NCBI RefSeq assembly: GCF_024207115.1
Contig: NZ_CP100128.1
Span: forward strand, 3,038,001 to 3,102,000
Direction: 5' to 3'
DNA length: 64,000 nt
From: Chromobacterium sp. IIBBL 290-4
GTDB lineage: Bacteria; Pseudomonadota; Gammaproteobacteria; Burkholderiales; Chromobacteriaceae
Within the stretch, counting starts at the first letter, position 1. Every line of letters starts with the position of its first letter. The translations under genes were made by a program, and so were the position numbers. Below, piece after piece: positions 52,875 to 63,448 of this stretch. The notes below the pieces were generated by a model that did no database searches, was not told where the DNA came from, and worked only from the letters and a program-made list of their open reading frames with translations.

Positions 52875-53600
52875 ATGTCAGTCGGGTCTTTGGGCAATAG
52901 CTCCATTTCATTGCAGTACACTCAGGTCAGCATCCAGGAAACATTGTCCGGCGATAGCGGGCAATCCGGCAGCGGTTCGGTTCAGGGCAGCGGGGGCGGC
53001 GGCGGCCATCATCACCATCATGGCGGTGGCGGCGGTTTGGGGCAGGATGTGTTGCAGGCTTTGCAGCAATCGGGTCTGTTGCAGTCCGCCTCAGGCAGTT
53101 CGTCCGCCTCTTCCGCCGATGGCGCCTCTAGCGACGGCACCGATGCCAATGGCGCGGTGAGCGCCGCAGGCGGCGGTAATCAGCAGCAAGCGGTGCATGC
53201 CTTCATCCATTCATTGTTCCAGGCTTTGCAGCAAGAAGGCGCATCGTCCGCGTCGGGCGCGGCCTCGTCTGGCGGCGATTCGGATGGAGACGGCGATGTC
53301 GATTCCGGCGGCTCGGACCAGGATGCGGGCGGAGCCGGCGGCGTGAGCGGCGGCGGCTATGGCAATCTGCAAAACAATCTGCAGCAGCTGCTGCAAGATA
53401 TCTCCAACGGCACGCAGAACGGCGCAACCTCCACTTTGCAAACCGCGTTCCAGAATTTGCAGCAAGCGCTGGGGCAAGGCGGAAGCGGCCAATCTCAATC
53501 TTCGCTGCAAACCTTCTTGCAGAATCTGAGCAATAATCTGCAGCAGGGCCAGTTCGGCTCCAGCGCCGGCGTGGGCGCTTTGCTGAGCACCTCGGCTTGA
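52875..53600 (+). CDS. Tandem paralogue 2: His-run, Asp-rich protein
   Basis: A 241-residue member of the same family. It starts MSVGSLGNSSISLQYTQ at ATG 52875, after gaaggagag; an open frame from 52725 is not conserved. It has five His in a glycine run (GGGGGHHHHHGGGGG), a helix QQAVHAFIHSLFQALQQ, an acidic DSDGDGDVDSGGSDQD stretch that resembles a calcium loop but lacks its last acidic residue, and GGYGNLQNNLQQLLQDISNG. It ends GVGALLSTSA. No Cys. Possible metal binding; function unknown. Confidence 0.72.
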   Translation: MSVGSLGNSSISLQYTQVSIQETLSGDSGQSGSGSVQGSGGGGGHHHHHGGGGGLGQDVLQALQQSGLLQSASGSSSASSADGASSDGTDANGAVSAAGGGNQQQAVHAFIHSLFQALQQEGASSASGAASSGGDSDGDGDVDSGGSDQDAGGAGGVSGGGYGNLQNNLQQLLQDISNGTQNGATSTLQTAFQNLQQALGQGGSGQSQSSLQTFLQNLSNNLQQGQFGSSAGVGALLSTSA

Positions 53601-53648
53601 GCGCGCGATAGCCCCGTGAGGGGCGTCTAATGTCAGTTTGCAATTGAG

Positions 53649-53672
53649 AAAGGCCGGAGCGATCCGGCCTTT
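53649..53672 (+). terminator. Terminator of paralogue 2 (copy A)
   Basis: AAAGGCCGGA and TCCGGCCTTT arms with a four-base loop gcga, followed by ctcattt. The 24-base hairpin is identical to the one after paralogue 3 at 54526-54549. Confidence 0.88.
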
Positions 53673-53862
53673 CTCATTTCCGGCCCGCCCCGCGGACGGA
53701 ATGGTTTGTCGCTGGAGCCTTGCCGCGCGGTTCAAAAAACGTATTGCCTATCGCAAGAAAACAAACAATTATGAATATGAGTTTTAAATTGCATTTATCT
53801 TAATTGTTTGTAATTCAGGCCTTTACTGTTAATCGAAACCCGAATTCTAGCGGGAGGGCACC

Positions 53863-54498
53863 ATGTCAGTCGGGTCGGTGAGCGCGGGCGGCATCTCTTC
53901 GCAGTATGTGCAGAATAATCCGGACTTTTCGTCTCAAGCGTTGGGCGCGCCATCGGGTGGCGCGGCGCGAGCGGCAGGCCAGCAGCGAGGCCTCTCGCCC
54001 GGCGAGGAGCTGACGCAAGGCGTTCTGCAAGCTATGCAGCAGTCCGGCTTGTGGCAGCCCAAGGCCTCGACCGGGGTGGCGACAAGCAGCGACGGCAGCG
54101 GCTCCCAGGCTATAGACCCCGCCAGCGGCGGCAATCCGCAGCAGGCAGTTCAACAATTCGTATACTCTTTGTTTCAGTTGGCGCAGCTGGCCGGCGCATC
54201 TGCCGAAACCAGCGGCGATCCCAATCAAAACAACGGCGCGAGCGGGCAGAGCGGGTCAAGCGGCTATGGAGGTTTTCAGAACAATCTCCAGCAGTTGTTG
54301 CAAGACGTGGCAAGCGGAGCGCAGAACGACGCCACATCCTCTTTGCAAGCGGCCTTCCAGAATTTATCCGATGGAACAGGCGGACAGGGGGCTCAAATCT
54401 CATTGCAGGCGTTTATGAAGCAACTTAACGCCAATTTGCAGCTCGGCCCGCTTGGCGCCGGCAGCAGCGTCGGCGTGCTGATCAATACCACGGCCTGA
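53863..54498 (+). CDS. Tandem paralogue 3: Ser/Gly/Gln-rich protein
   Basis: A 211-residue member of the family. It starts MSVGSVSAGGISSQYVQ, then GEELTQGVLQAMQQSGLW, QQAVQQFVYSLFQLAQ, SGYGGFQNNLQQLLQDVASG, LQAAFQNL and ends GVLINTTA. It has no Cys and one Trp. The ATG is preceded by cgggagggc. The 262-base gap upstream is AT-rich and likely has its own promoter, as does the gap before paralogue 1. Confidence 0.72.
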   Translation: MSVGSVSAGGISSQYVQNNPDFSSQALGAPSGGAARAAGQQRGLSPGEELTQGVLQAMQQSGLWQPKASTGVATSSDGSGSQAIDPASGGNPQQAVQQFVYSLFQLAQLAGASAETSGDPNQNNGASGQSGSSGYGGFQNNLQQLLQDVASGAQNDATSSLQAAFQNLSDGTGGQGAQISLQAFMKQLNANLQLGPLGAGSSVGVLINTTA

Positions 54499-54525
54499 GC
54501 CAGGCAGGCCGTAGGCGGACAGTGA

Positions 54526-54549
54526 AAAGGCCGGAGCGATCCGGCCTTT
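54526..54549. terminator. Terminator of paralogue 3 (copy B)
   Basis: Same 24-base hairpin as at 53649. It also lies just past the stop of the convergent gene at 54554 and could serve both strands. Confidence 0.85.
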
Positions 54550-54553
54550 GTCT

Positions 54554-55582
54554 TTAATGTTTCTTGCGGGAGGGCAGGCTGGTTGCGATGCCCAGCCCGA
54601 TGATGGCCACGCTGATCAGGCCGGTCGTCACCTCGCCAAGCTCCACATGCAAGGCGGCGGCGAACATGATGGCGACTAATGCGGCGATGGCCCAGAACGC
54701 CGACACTTCCAGATACTTGAACTGTCCGATCACGTCGCGCTCCACCAGATAAATGGTCAAGGAGCGCACAAACATCGCGCCTATGCCCAAGCCGGCGGCG
54801 ATCAGCCAGAAATCGCTGGTGATGGCGAAGGCGGCGATCACGCCGTCCATCGAGAAGCTGGCGTCCAGCACTTCCAGATAAATAAAGCCGATCAAGCCAT
54901 TCCTGGCCGCGGCGGTCTTGATGCCCATGCCGCCGAACAACTGCTTGAACATATGCAGCGCCATGAACACCACATAGCCCCAGAAACAGCTGCTGATGAA
55001 GGCCATGCGCTGGCCGGCCGGCACGCAGGCGGCCACGGCCGCCACCACCAGGATGGTGACCAGCGATTGGGCGTTTTCCACGCTGCCCAGGCGCGACAGC
55101 AGGGGTTCGACGCCGGGCAGCCAGTGCTCGTCTTTTTCATGCTGGACGAAGTACTCCACCACCACCATCAGCAGAAAGGTGGCGCCGAAGCCCATGATCA
55201 TCAAATGGCTGTCATGCATGATCTGCTGATAGCGTTGCGGCTGCTCGGTGGCGACGACGAAGGCCTCGCTCAGCGGCACGCCGCCGGCGGTGGATACGAT
55301 CAGCAAAGGGAACAGAATGCGCATGCCGAACACCGCGACCGCGATGCCCAGCGTCATGAACACCTGCCGCCAGCGCGGGCTCATGACTTTGAGAATGCCG
55401 GCGTTGACGACGGCGTTGTCGAAGGAGACGCTGGTCTCCAGCACTGCCAGCACCAAGGTGGTCAGCAAGGCCGCGCTGGCGGCTTCCGCGCCGCCCTGCC
55501 CATAGCCATACCAGCCGACCATGGCTAGCGCCGCGGCGCTGAACAGCAGCGAGCCGCGGAAAAAAGAAAAAGTGGAGCGCAT
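54554..55582 (-). CDS. DUF475/TerC-like integral membrane protein
   Basis: A 342-residue membrane protein with about nine hydrophobic segments. The motifs LAVLETSVSFDNAVVNAGIL and LEVLDASFSMDGVIAAFAIT carry the acidic residues conserved in TerC/DUF475 proteins, probably for metal ion binding or transport. I chose ATG 55582 (MRSTFSFFRG); a TTG two codons earlier is possible. The family is linked to tellurite resistance or manganese export in some members, but no ter genes are nearby. Function is uncertain. Confidence 0.82.
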   Translation of the reverse strand: MRSTFSFFRGSLLFSAAALAMVGWYGYGQGGAEAASAALLTTLVLAVLETSVSFDNAVVNAGILKVMSPRWRQVFMTLGIAVAVFGMRILFPLLIVSTAGGVPLSEAFVVATEQPQRYQQIMHDSHLMIMGFGATFLLMVVVEYFVQHEKDEHWLPGVEPLLSRLGSVENAQSLVTILVVAAVAACVPAGQRMAFISSCFWGYVVFMALHMFKQLFGGMGIKTAAARNGLIGFIYLEVLDASFSMDGVIAAFAITSDFWLIAAGLGIGAMFVRSLTIYLVERDVIGQFKYLEVSAFWAIAALVAIMFAAALHVELGEVTTGLISVAIIGLGIATSLPSRKKH

Positions 55583-55693
55583 GTGCAAATACCTGATTTT
55601 ATTGCGGAGGATCCGCTGTTTTGAATGCGATGACGGCCGGGGAGACCGGCCGTTCGCTGTCGCGGATTATAAGCTCAAATCAGACCGATGGCA

Positions 55694-56905
55694 TCAAGAC
55701 GCGGCGCCTTGCGCTGCCATGCAGCGCTGATAGCGGCCATCCACGCGGTCGGCGAACCAGGCGGTGGTCAGCTTGCGGGTGATCTTGGGGCTTTTCAGAT
55801 CGATGCGCGGCATTTCCACGCGAGGCAATGCGTGTCCGGCCTGCCGGTCGGCGGCGGCGAAGACTTTGCGATAGAGTTCGCTTTGGCCGAAGGCGCTGTT
55901 CTTTTCCAGCTTCAGATCGCGCTGGATGTCGGCCGCGCTCATGCCGATTTTAGAGGCGATGGCCAGCGCGGCGCGCTGGCTGCCGGCGGTCTGTCCGCCC
56001 TGGTAGTTCAACAGGTCGCCGTCCAGCGCCAGCTTGTGGCCGCTCAAACGCGCCAGCGCGGCCTGGAAGGCGGCGTTGCGGCTGCTGTAGCGGCCGGCGT
56101 TGAAGTCGGCGAAGCGGTATTTCATGTCCTGATACGGCGCGGGATATTGCAACAGGATGGCCGCGCCGAAGTAGACGCCGCCGCGGCGGCTGAACACCTC
56201 ATGGCGAATGCTGCCTTGCACCGGGTAGGGGTAGGGCCAGACGCGGGCATGGCCCTCGGCGAACTCCACGCTGACTTGCATCGGTCCGCCGGTGCGGATG
56301 GGGTTTTTCATCTCGAAGGGCAGGCCCATCTTGCGCGCTTCCTTGGCCATGTCCTCGTACAACAGATTCATCTCCCGTTCGGTGCGCAAATTGTCGATGC
56401 GGGTCTTGTAGCTCTGGCCATTGGGCGAGGTCTTCAGCAGGGCGGTCTTCACCACCGTCAGCGGCACCAGATAGCGGTGGGCCTTCTCTTCGATTTTTCC
56501 CCAGACGATCTTGTCCAGCCCCGGCACCACCGGGTCGCCTTGCCAGCTGGACTCCTGCTCGATGACGGCGGCCAGCGCGCAGGAGTATTCGGCCGTGGCC
56601 GGGATCTGCAAATGACGGAAGGCGCTGTCGATGTCGTTGATCCATCCTTGCCTGTCATGCGCTTTGGCCGGCACCGCGCGGGCGATGACTTGCCGGCCCA
56701 TGGGCGGCGCGGCCTTGCTTGGCGGCGGCGGAACGGGCTGAGGCGCGCTGACGGCAGGCTGCGGCGAGGCGGGCGCGGGAAGCATGGGCTCTGGCGCTGA
56801 GGCGATGGGCGGCACGGTTTCTTGAGGCGCGGACGCGATGGGCGCGAGCGGAGCGGCGCAGGCTGCCAACAGCAGGCTGAGCGAGATGGGCAAAAAGCGT
56901 TTCAT
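55694..56905 (-). CDS. DUF1615-family lipoprotein
   Basis: A 403-residue lipoprotein. The N-terminus MKRFLPISLSLLLAACAAP gives a clean lipobox with Cys16, then a 70-residue Pro/Ala-rich linker and a globular domain (about 85-400). The region YSCALAAVIEQESSWQGDPVVPG with a conserved Glu recalls lytic transglycosylase-like folds, and the overall length and pattern fit DUF1615. An ATG five codons upstream is possible. It may act on peptidoglycan; this is inferred from fold impression only. It lies next to a LysM/M23 lipoprotein gene. Confidence 0.78.
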   Translation of the reverse strand: MKRFLPISLSLLLAACAAPLAPIASAPQETVPPIASAPEPMLPAPASPQPAVSAPQPVPPPPSKAAPPMGRQVIARAVPAKAHDRQGWINDIDSAFRHLQIPATAEYSCALAAVIEQESSWQGDPVVPGLDKIVWGKIEEKAHRYLVPLTVVKTALLKTSPNGQSYKTRIDNLRTEREMNLLYEDMAKEARKMGLPFEMKNPIRTGGPMQVSVEFAEGHARVWPYPYPVQGSIRHEVFSRRGGVYFGAAILLQYPAPYQDMKYRFADFNAGRYSSRNAAFQAALARLSGHKLALDGDLLNYQGGQTAGSQRAALAIASKIGMSAADIQRDLKLEKNSAFGQSELYRKVFAAADRQAGHALPRVEMPRIDLKSPKITRKLTTAWFADRVDGRYQRCMAAQGAAS

Positions 56906-56983
56906 GTTTTGATTATGCATTTGAGCAAAAGGCGTGGGCCGAGCTTAGGCGATGCCTTGCCCGCAGGCAAGGCCAGACCAGGC

Positions 56984-57670
56984 CTAGCGCGCCGGCAGAT
57001 AGGCCGCCGGATCGACCACGCGGGTGCCCAGCCGCAGCTCGAAGTGCAGCTTGACCCGGTCCGCGCCGCTGTCGCCCATGGCGGCGATCTGCTGCCCGGC
57101 GCTGACCTGCTGGCCTTCCTGCGCCAGCAGCTTCTGATTGTGGGCGTAGACGGTCAGGGTGCTGTCATTGTGTTTGACGATGATCAGGTTGCCGTAGGCG
57201 CGTATGCCCTTGCCCGCGTAAACCACCTTGCCTGAGGCGGCCGCCCGCACCGGGTCGCCTTCCTTGCCGGCGATGTCCAGCCCCTTGTTGCGGTTGCCGT
57301 CGAATTTGGCGATCAGCGCGCCATCGGCCGGCCACTGCAGCTTGATGTCGAGCTTGGCTGGCGGCGGAGCGGGTTTGCTTTCTGCCGGTTTGGCGGGCGT
57401 CGCGGCCGGTTTGCCGGCTTGCGGCTTCGCCGTTTGAGACGGCGGCTGTACCCGCAGCAGCTGCCCCTTCTGGATATTGGAGGCATCAGCCAGCTGGTTC
57501 CAGCGGGACAGGCTGGCCACGCTTTGCTTGTACTTGCGCGCGATGCGGTATAGCGTGTCGCCGGCCTGTACGCGATAGAAGCCGGCAGGCGCAGGCGCGT
57601 CCGCCGCGGGAGGCGTCGCGCAGGCTGCCAGCAATAAGCTGCTACAAATAATCAGAGAGCGGAAGTGCAT
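56984..57670 (-). CDS. LysM/M23 lipoprotein, NlpD-like with degenerate active site
   Basis: A 228-residue lipoprotein (lipobox LLLAACATP, Cys17) with a LysM domain (FYRVQAGDTLYRIARKYKQSV, residues 31-75), a Pro/Ala/Lys linker, and a C-terminal LytM/M23 domain. The zinc ligands are lost: NKGLDIAG has Asn where active enzymes have His, and VKLHFELRL lacks the first His of HxH. Such degenerate LytM factors do not cut peptidoglycan but activate amidases, as NlpD and EnvC do. It precedes the DUF1615 gene on the same strand. Confidence 0.87.
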   Translation of the reverse strand: MHFRSLIICSSLLLAACATPPAADAPAPAGFYRVQAGDTLYRIARKYKQSVASLSRWNQLADASNIQKGQLLRVQPPSQTAKPQAGKPAATPAKPAESKPAPPPAKLDIKLQWPADGALIAKFDGNRNKGLDIAGKEGDPVRAAASGKVVYAGKGIRAYGNLIIVKHNDSTLTVYAHNQKLLAQEGQQVSAGQQIAAMGDSGADRVKLHFELRLGTRVVDPAAYLPAR

Positions 57671-57716
57671 GCGCTCGATTTTAACATCTCTAAGATGGCA
57701 TGGGCGGGGTGGGGTG

Positions 57717-58448
57717 ATGATGAGGCGGTTTTGGTTGGCGTGCGGATGGCTGCTCAGCGGCGCGGCGTGGGCGGAGGCGCCTGTTCTGACGGTTGATTTG
57801 TATACGCTGGATTACCCTCCTTTTGTCACCAAGGAGGATGGAAAGCCGCCGCGGGGGATTGCCGTAGATCTGGCCATGGCGGCCTTGAGCCGGGCCGGTT
57901 TGCGCGGGCAGGTTGTCGATCTGCCGTGGAAGAGGGCGCAGATGCAGGTGATGAACGAACCGCTCAGCTGCCTGATGCCGCTGACGCGTTCCGCCAAGCG
58001 GGAAGAGCAGTATCGCTGGGTCGGCATGATCGATAACAGCCAGCAATCCTTGTTCGTGATTAAAACCCGGCCAGGGCATCTGCGCGGTTTGAACGATTTG
58101 AAAGGGCTGAGGATCGTGACGCTATTGGGCTCCTCGATGGCGGAGTGGCTGCGGCTGCACAATGTGGCGTTTTCCGAGCTGCCCACCACCGAGGACGCTT
58201 ATCGAGAATTGAGCCTGGGGGTGGCGGATGCCTGGGCCGTGCATGGGCCGGTGGCGCGCTATCTGGTGAAAAAGCAGGGCAGCAGCGCGGTGCCGATACG
58301 CGAAGAGTTGCGACTGCAGGAAACATCGGTGTATTTCGCCTGCAGCAAGCGGATGCCGCAAGCGGTGGCCAAAAGTCTGGAAGAAGCCTTCCAGTCGTTG
58401 AGGAGCAGCGGCGAGACCGCGCGCATCATGTCGCATTATCTGGATTGA
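57717..58448 (+). CDS. Periplasmic solute-binding protein (amino-acid type)
   Basis: A 243-residue exported protein with a signal peptide (MMRRFWLACGWLLSGAAWA). The mature part starts LTVDLYTLDYPPFVTKEDG, typical of bacterial extracellular family 3 binding proteins, with GIAVDLAMAALSRAG and LKGLRIVTLLGSSMAEWL. No permease or ATPase gene is near, so it may be an orphan binding protein or feed another receptor. I chose ATG 57717 over the upstream open frame at 57669. Ligand unknown. Confidence 0.8.
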   Translation: MMRRFWLACGWLLSGAAWAEAPVLTVDLYTLDYPPFVTKEDGKPPRGIAVDLAMAALSRAGLRGQVVDLPWKRAQMQVMNEPLSCLMPLTRSAKREEQYRWVGMIDNSQQSLFVIKTRPGHLRGLNDLKGLRIVTLLGSSMAEWLRLHNVAFSELPTTEDAYRELSLGVADAWAVHGPVARYLVKKQGSSAVPIREELRLQETSVYFACSKRMPQAVAKSLEEAFQSLRSSGETARIMSHYLD

Positions 58449-58479
58449 GGGTGAACTGGCGCCTGGCTTGGTTGAGGAC

Positions 58480-58508
58480 AAGAAAAAGCCCCCGCGAGCG
58501 GGGGCTGA
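58480..58508. terminator. Bidirectional terminator between binding-protein gene and ettA
   Basis: agcccccgc and gcgggggct arms between convergent genes, with A-run on one side and a T-containing tail on the other. Confidence 0.8.
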
Positions 58509-58521
58509 TTCATGGGGCTGA

Positions 58522-60189
<1,668 letters not shown>

Positions 60190-60738
60190 AGTATGTACCT
60201 CGGATGGAGTGGATCAAGCCCGTCGCGCCCTCTGGCGAGACACAGCCGCGAATCGGGGAGAGGGCGGGCGATGGGCGTTCAATGAAAGAAGACTGTGGAA
60301 TCAGCGATTTATCATCGGTGGCTGCGTCGGGCGCGCCGGCTGCCTGTCCTGAATTTTTGCTAAGTCCCTGTTTTATATTCGATTCGCCTTATTTTATCAC
60401 AAGCGGACGGCCGGCGGCCTGAGGCCAGGGGCGTCGGCTGAGATAGGCATGCGCCATTATGCCTGCGGGGAGCGGCGCTTAGCAAAGGCGAGGGCGCCGA
60501 AGGCTTGGGGGCCCGGACGCGAGCGAGGAGGGCGCTTCATATAAATTCATGAATCCATGCGGGCTGATTTGCTAATTGAGTTTCATTCGTGTCAACCATT
60601 GAGAATGATTTTCGTTTTTCTATACTGAAACTATCTGCGCCTGTCCGCGGCGCGTCGCCATCTGCGCGGAGCCGGGCGAAAGAAAAACGATAGGCACGAA
60701 TGGGAAGCAATGGAATCTTCAATGGGAGACGCGATACT
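60190..60738. other. Long gap between ettA and the porin gene
   Basis: About 550 bases with no gene I can support on either strand. The first half is of mixed composition and likely carries the ettA promoter. The right part is AT-rich and contains a Fur-like box at 60610 and probably the porin promoter. Confidence 0.5.
60610..60628 (+). promoter_or_regulatory. Fur-like box upstream of the porin operon
   Basis: The stretch tgagaatgattttcgttttt near here matches the 19-base Fur consensus at about 13 positions. It lies roughly 110-130 bases before the porin start, with tttctatactga as a possible -10 region just after it. The genes that follow include a Dyp-type peroxidase often linked to iron. 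Coordinates are to within a few bases. Confidence 0.5.
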
Positions 60739-62238
60739 GTGAAACGAAGCCTACCCCCGCATGCGCGCAGGCTGCTGAGCTGCGCCATCGCCTCCGGCCT
60801 GCTGCTGGCCGGCATGGCGCGCGCCGAGCAAAGCGCCGGCAACGACATCAATCCGGCCGATGTGCCGGAGGTCGATCAAGCCATCAAGGCCAAACCGGAT
60901 TCGCAATGGACCGGGTGGTGGAATCGCTCGACCCTGCTGGGCGATATGGGCGGCCTGCGTTCCGCTCTGGGCCGCCAAGGCATTACCGTAGGCCTGACCG
61001 AGAGCAGCGAATACCTGCGCAATGTCAGCGGCGGCCTGCAATACGGCGGCCAATACCAGGGCCTCGCCACGTTGACGCTGGGCCTGGACACCCAGCGCGC
61101 CGGCTGGTGGGATGGCGGCAGCTTCAACGTCAGCGTGCTGGACATCCACGGCAAGCCGTTCAGTGGCCAGTACGTCGGCAGCATCCAGACCGCCAGCGGC
61201 ATCGAAGCCGACCGCGCCTCCCGGCTGTGGGAAGCCTGGTTCCAACAGCAGCTGAACGGCGAGCGGCTGGATCTCAAGCTCGGCCAGCAAAGCCTGGACC
61301 AGGAATTCATGGTGTCGCAGTACGGCAGCCTGTTCATGGGCACCATGTTCGGCTGGGCGGCGGTGCCGTCCGCCGATATGCCCGCCGGCGGTCCGGCCTA
61401 TCCGCTTTCCGGCCTGGGCGCGCGTTTGCGCGGCAAGATCGGCGACAACATCACGGTGCTCGGCGGCGCTTTTGCCGGCGATCCGACGCGCGATGTCTCG
61501 CAGAATCCCAGCGATCCCCAGCAACTGAACAAGTACGGCACCACCTTCAGCCGCCACGGCGGCACCTTGTTCATCGGCGAACTGCAATACGGCCGCAACC
61601 TGCCGTCCAACGGCGCGCTGGAAACGCCGCGTCCGCTGAACGGCGTCGGCGGTTTGCCGGGCACTTACAAGGTCGGATTCTGGTATTTGAATCAGAAAAC
61701 CCCCGACACCCGCTGGGATGTCAACGGCCAGCCCTTGGCGCTCAATTTGGCCGGCCCGCAGATGCATGAAGGCAACTACAGCATCTACGCGGTGGCGGAC
61801 CAGACCGTATGGCGTCCGGCGGAAGACAGCTCTAAGACGCTGAATGTGTTCGCCCGCGCCATGGCCGCGCCGGGCGACCGCAATCTGGTGAGTTTCTCAG
61901 CCAATGCCGGCATCACGCTGACCGCTCCGTTCGCCGGCCGCGACAACGACATCGCCGGCCTGGCCGTTGGCTACGTCAAGGTGGGCAATCATCAAGCCGG
62001 CAACGATTTGGACAACGGCATCGCCAATGGCAATCCGCTGTATCCGGCGCGCGGCGACGAGACGCAAATCGAAGCGACCTACCAATATCAGTTGACGCCG
62101 TGGTGGCAGTGGCAGGCGGACTTGCAGTATGTGCGCAATGTCGGCGCCGGCGCCTCGGCTACACCCAGCGATTACACCAGCACCCAGAAGATTCCGAATA
62201 GCTGGGTGGTGGGTTTGAAGACCACCATCACCTTCTAA
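60739..62238 (+). CDS. OprB-like carbohydrate-selective porin
   Basis: Outer-membrane beta-barrel of about 499 residues. The GTG at 60739 gives MKRSLPPHARRLLSCAIASGLLLAGMARA, a good signal peptide, with gggag upstream; an ATG at 60700 would add 13 residues. Alternating aromatic/hydrophobic strands and the end GLKTTITF (terminal Phe) are typical of porins, and LLGDMGGLRSALGRQGITVGL near the start is the OprB pattern. It is the first gene of a three-gene unit with a beta-propeller and a Dyp-type peroxidase; true substrate unknown. Confidence 0.84.
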   Translation: MKRSLPPHARRLLSCAIASGLLLAGMARAEQSAGNDINPADVPEVDQAIKAKPDSQWTGWWNRSTLLGDMGGLRSALGRQGITVGLTESSEYLRNVSGGLQYGGQYQGLATLTLGLDTQRAGWWDGGSFNVSVLDIHGKPFSGQYVGSIQTASGIEADRASRLWEAWFQQQLNGERLDLKLGQQSLDQEFMVSQYGSLFMGTMFGWAAVPSADMPAGGPAYPLSGLGARLRGKIGDNITVLGGAFAGDPTRDVSQNPSDPQQLNKYGTTFSRHGGTLFIGELQYGRNLPSNGALETPRPLNGVGGLPGTYKVGFWYLNQKTPDTRWDVNGQPLALNLAGPQMHEGNYSIYAVADQTVWRPAEDSSKTLNVFARAMAAPGDRNLVSFSANAGITLTAPFAGRDNDIAGLAVGYVKVGNHQAGNDLDNGIANGNPLYPARGDETQIEATYQYQLTPWWQWQADLQYVRNVGAGASATPSDYTSTQKIPNSWVVGLKTTITF

Positions 62239-62326
62239 ATAAACCTGCCATGAAAGGAGTAATGCGAACTATTCTGGTAATTATTCTTGTTACCGTTCGC
62301 ATTCTCCTTTTCCGGAGACAGACGCA

Positions 62327-63448
62327 ATGAAAGCGACATTCTCGCCGCGCGCCCTTGCCGCCGCCGTGACCACGCTGCTGGCGCTGAGCGGCGCCGCCCA
62401 TGCCGGCGACACCTTCCTCGCCGGCATCAAAAAACACATGGTGCTGACCAATACGGTGCCGGACAATGGCGACCAGAACCCGTACGCCATCGCGGTTTCT
62501 CCTATCACCGCCGGCAAGCTGAAAGCCGGCGACGTGCTGGTGGACAACTTCAACAACGCCGCCAATCTGCAAGGCTTGGGCAGCACCATCGTCAACTACC
62601 GCCCCGACAGCAAGGAGATGACGCTGTTCGCGCAGATTCCGCGCACACTGGAGCAGTGCCCCGGCGGCGTGGGCCTGTCCACCGCCATGACGGTGCTGAA
62701 AAGCGGCTGGGTGATTGTCGGCAGCACGCCCAGCAACGACGGCATGACCGATACCAAGGGCGCAGGCTGCCTGATGGTGCTGGATACCAACGGCAAGCTG
62801 GTGGATGTGTGGTCCGGGCCGGACATCAATGACCCGTGGGGCAATATGGCCGTCATCGACAACGGCGACAAGGTCACGCTGTTTGTCAGCAATGCCGGTT
62901 TCGGGGTCGGCAGCGCCAAGGGCACGCCGCCAGTGGTCAATCTGGCCACCGTGCTGCGGCTGGATATCGAAGTGCCGGCCGGCCAGCCGCCCAAGGTGCT
63001 GAAGCGCACCGTGGTGGCCAGCGGCTTTGGCGAGCAGGCGGACAAGAGTGTGTTCCTGATCGGCCCCACCGGCCTGGTCTACGGCAAGGACGACAAACTC
63101 TACGTATCCGATGCGCTGGGCAACCGCATCAGCGAAATCTGGGATGCCGCCAGCCGCGACACCAGCGCCGGCATCGGCCGCACGCTGACCCACGACGGCC
63201 TGCTGCTGCGTCCGCTGGCGCTGACCTCCACGCCGCAAGGCCATTTGCTGGCCACCAACGGCTCCAACGGCAAGGTGGTGGAGATCGATCCGGCCACTGG
63301 CGAGCAACTGGCGGCGCGCTGGATAGACGCCAACAAGGCGCAGACGCCGCCGGGCAGCGGCGACTTGTTCGGCATCGCCATCACGCCGCAGGGCGACGGC
63401 TTCTACTACGTCACCGACGACAACAACAATTTGGTATTGGCGAAATGA
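62327..63448 (+). CDS. Periplasmic beta-propeller protein (NHL/YncE-like)
   Basis: A 373-residue exported protein (signal peptide MKATFSPRALAAAVTTLLALSGAAHA). Repeated strands such as GCLMVLDTNGKLVDVW, PTGLVYGKDDKLYVSDALGNRI and GNSL-type turns indicate a six- or seven-bladed propeller. No catalytic motif is evident. Its stop overlaps the ATG of the Dyp-type peroxidase gene by four bases, so the two are coupled and likely act together. It may be a ligand-binding partner of that enzyme; function unknown. Confidence 0.8.
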   Translation: MKATFSPRALAAAVTTLLALSGAAHAGDTFLAGIKKHMVLTNTVPDNGDQNPYAIAVSPITAGKLKAGDVLVDNFNNAANLQGLGSTIVNYRPDSKEMTLFAQIPRTLEQCPGGVGLSTAMTVLKSGWVIVGSTPSNDGMTDTKGAGCLMVLDTNGKLVDVWSGPDINDPWGNMAVIDNGDKVTLFVSNAGFGVGSAKGTPPVVNLATVLRLDIEVPAGQPPKVLKRTVVASGFGEQADKSVFLIGPTGLVYGKDDKLYVSDALGNRISEIWDAASRDTSAGIGRTLTHDGLLLRPLALTSTPQGHLLATNGSNGKVVEIDPATGEQLAARWIDANKAQTPPGSGDLFGIAITPQGDGFYYVTDDNNNLVLAK

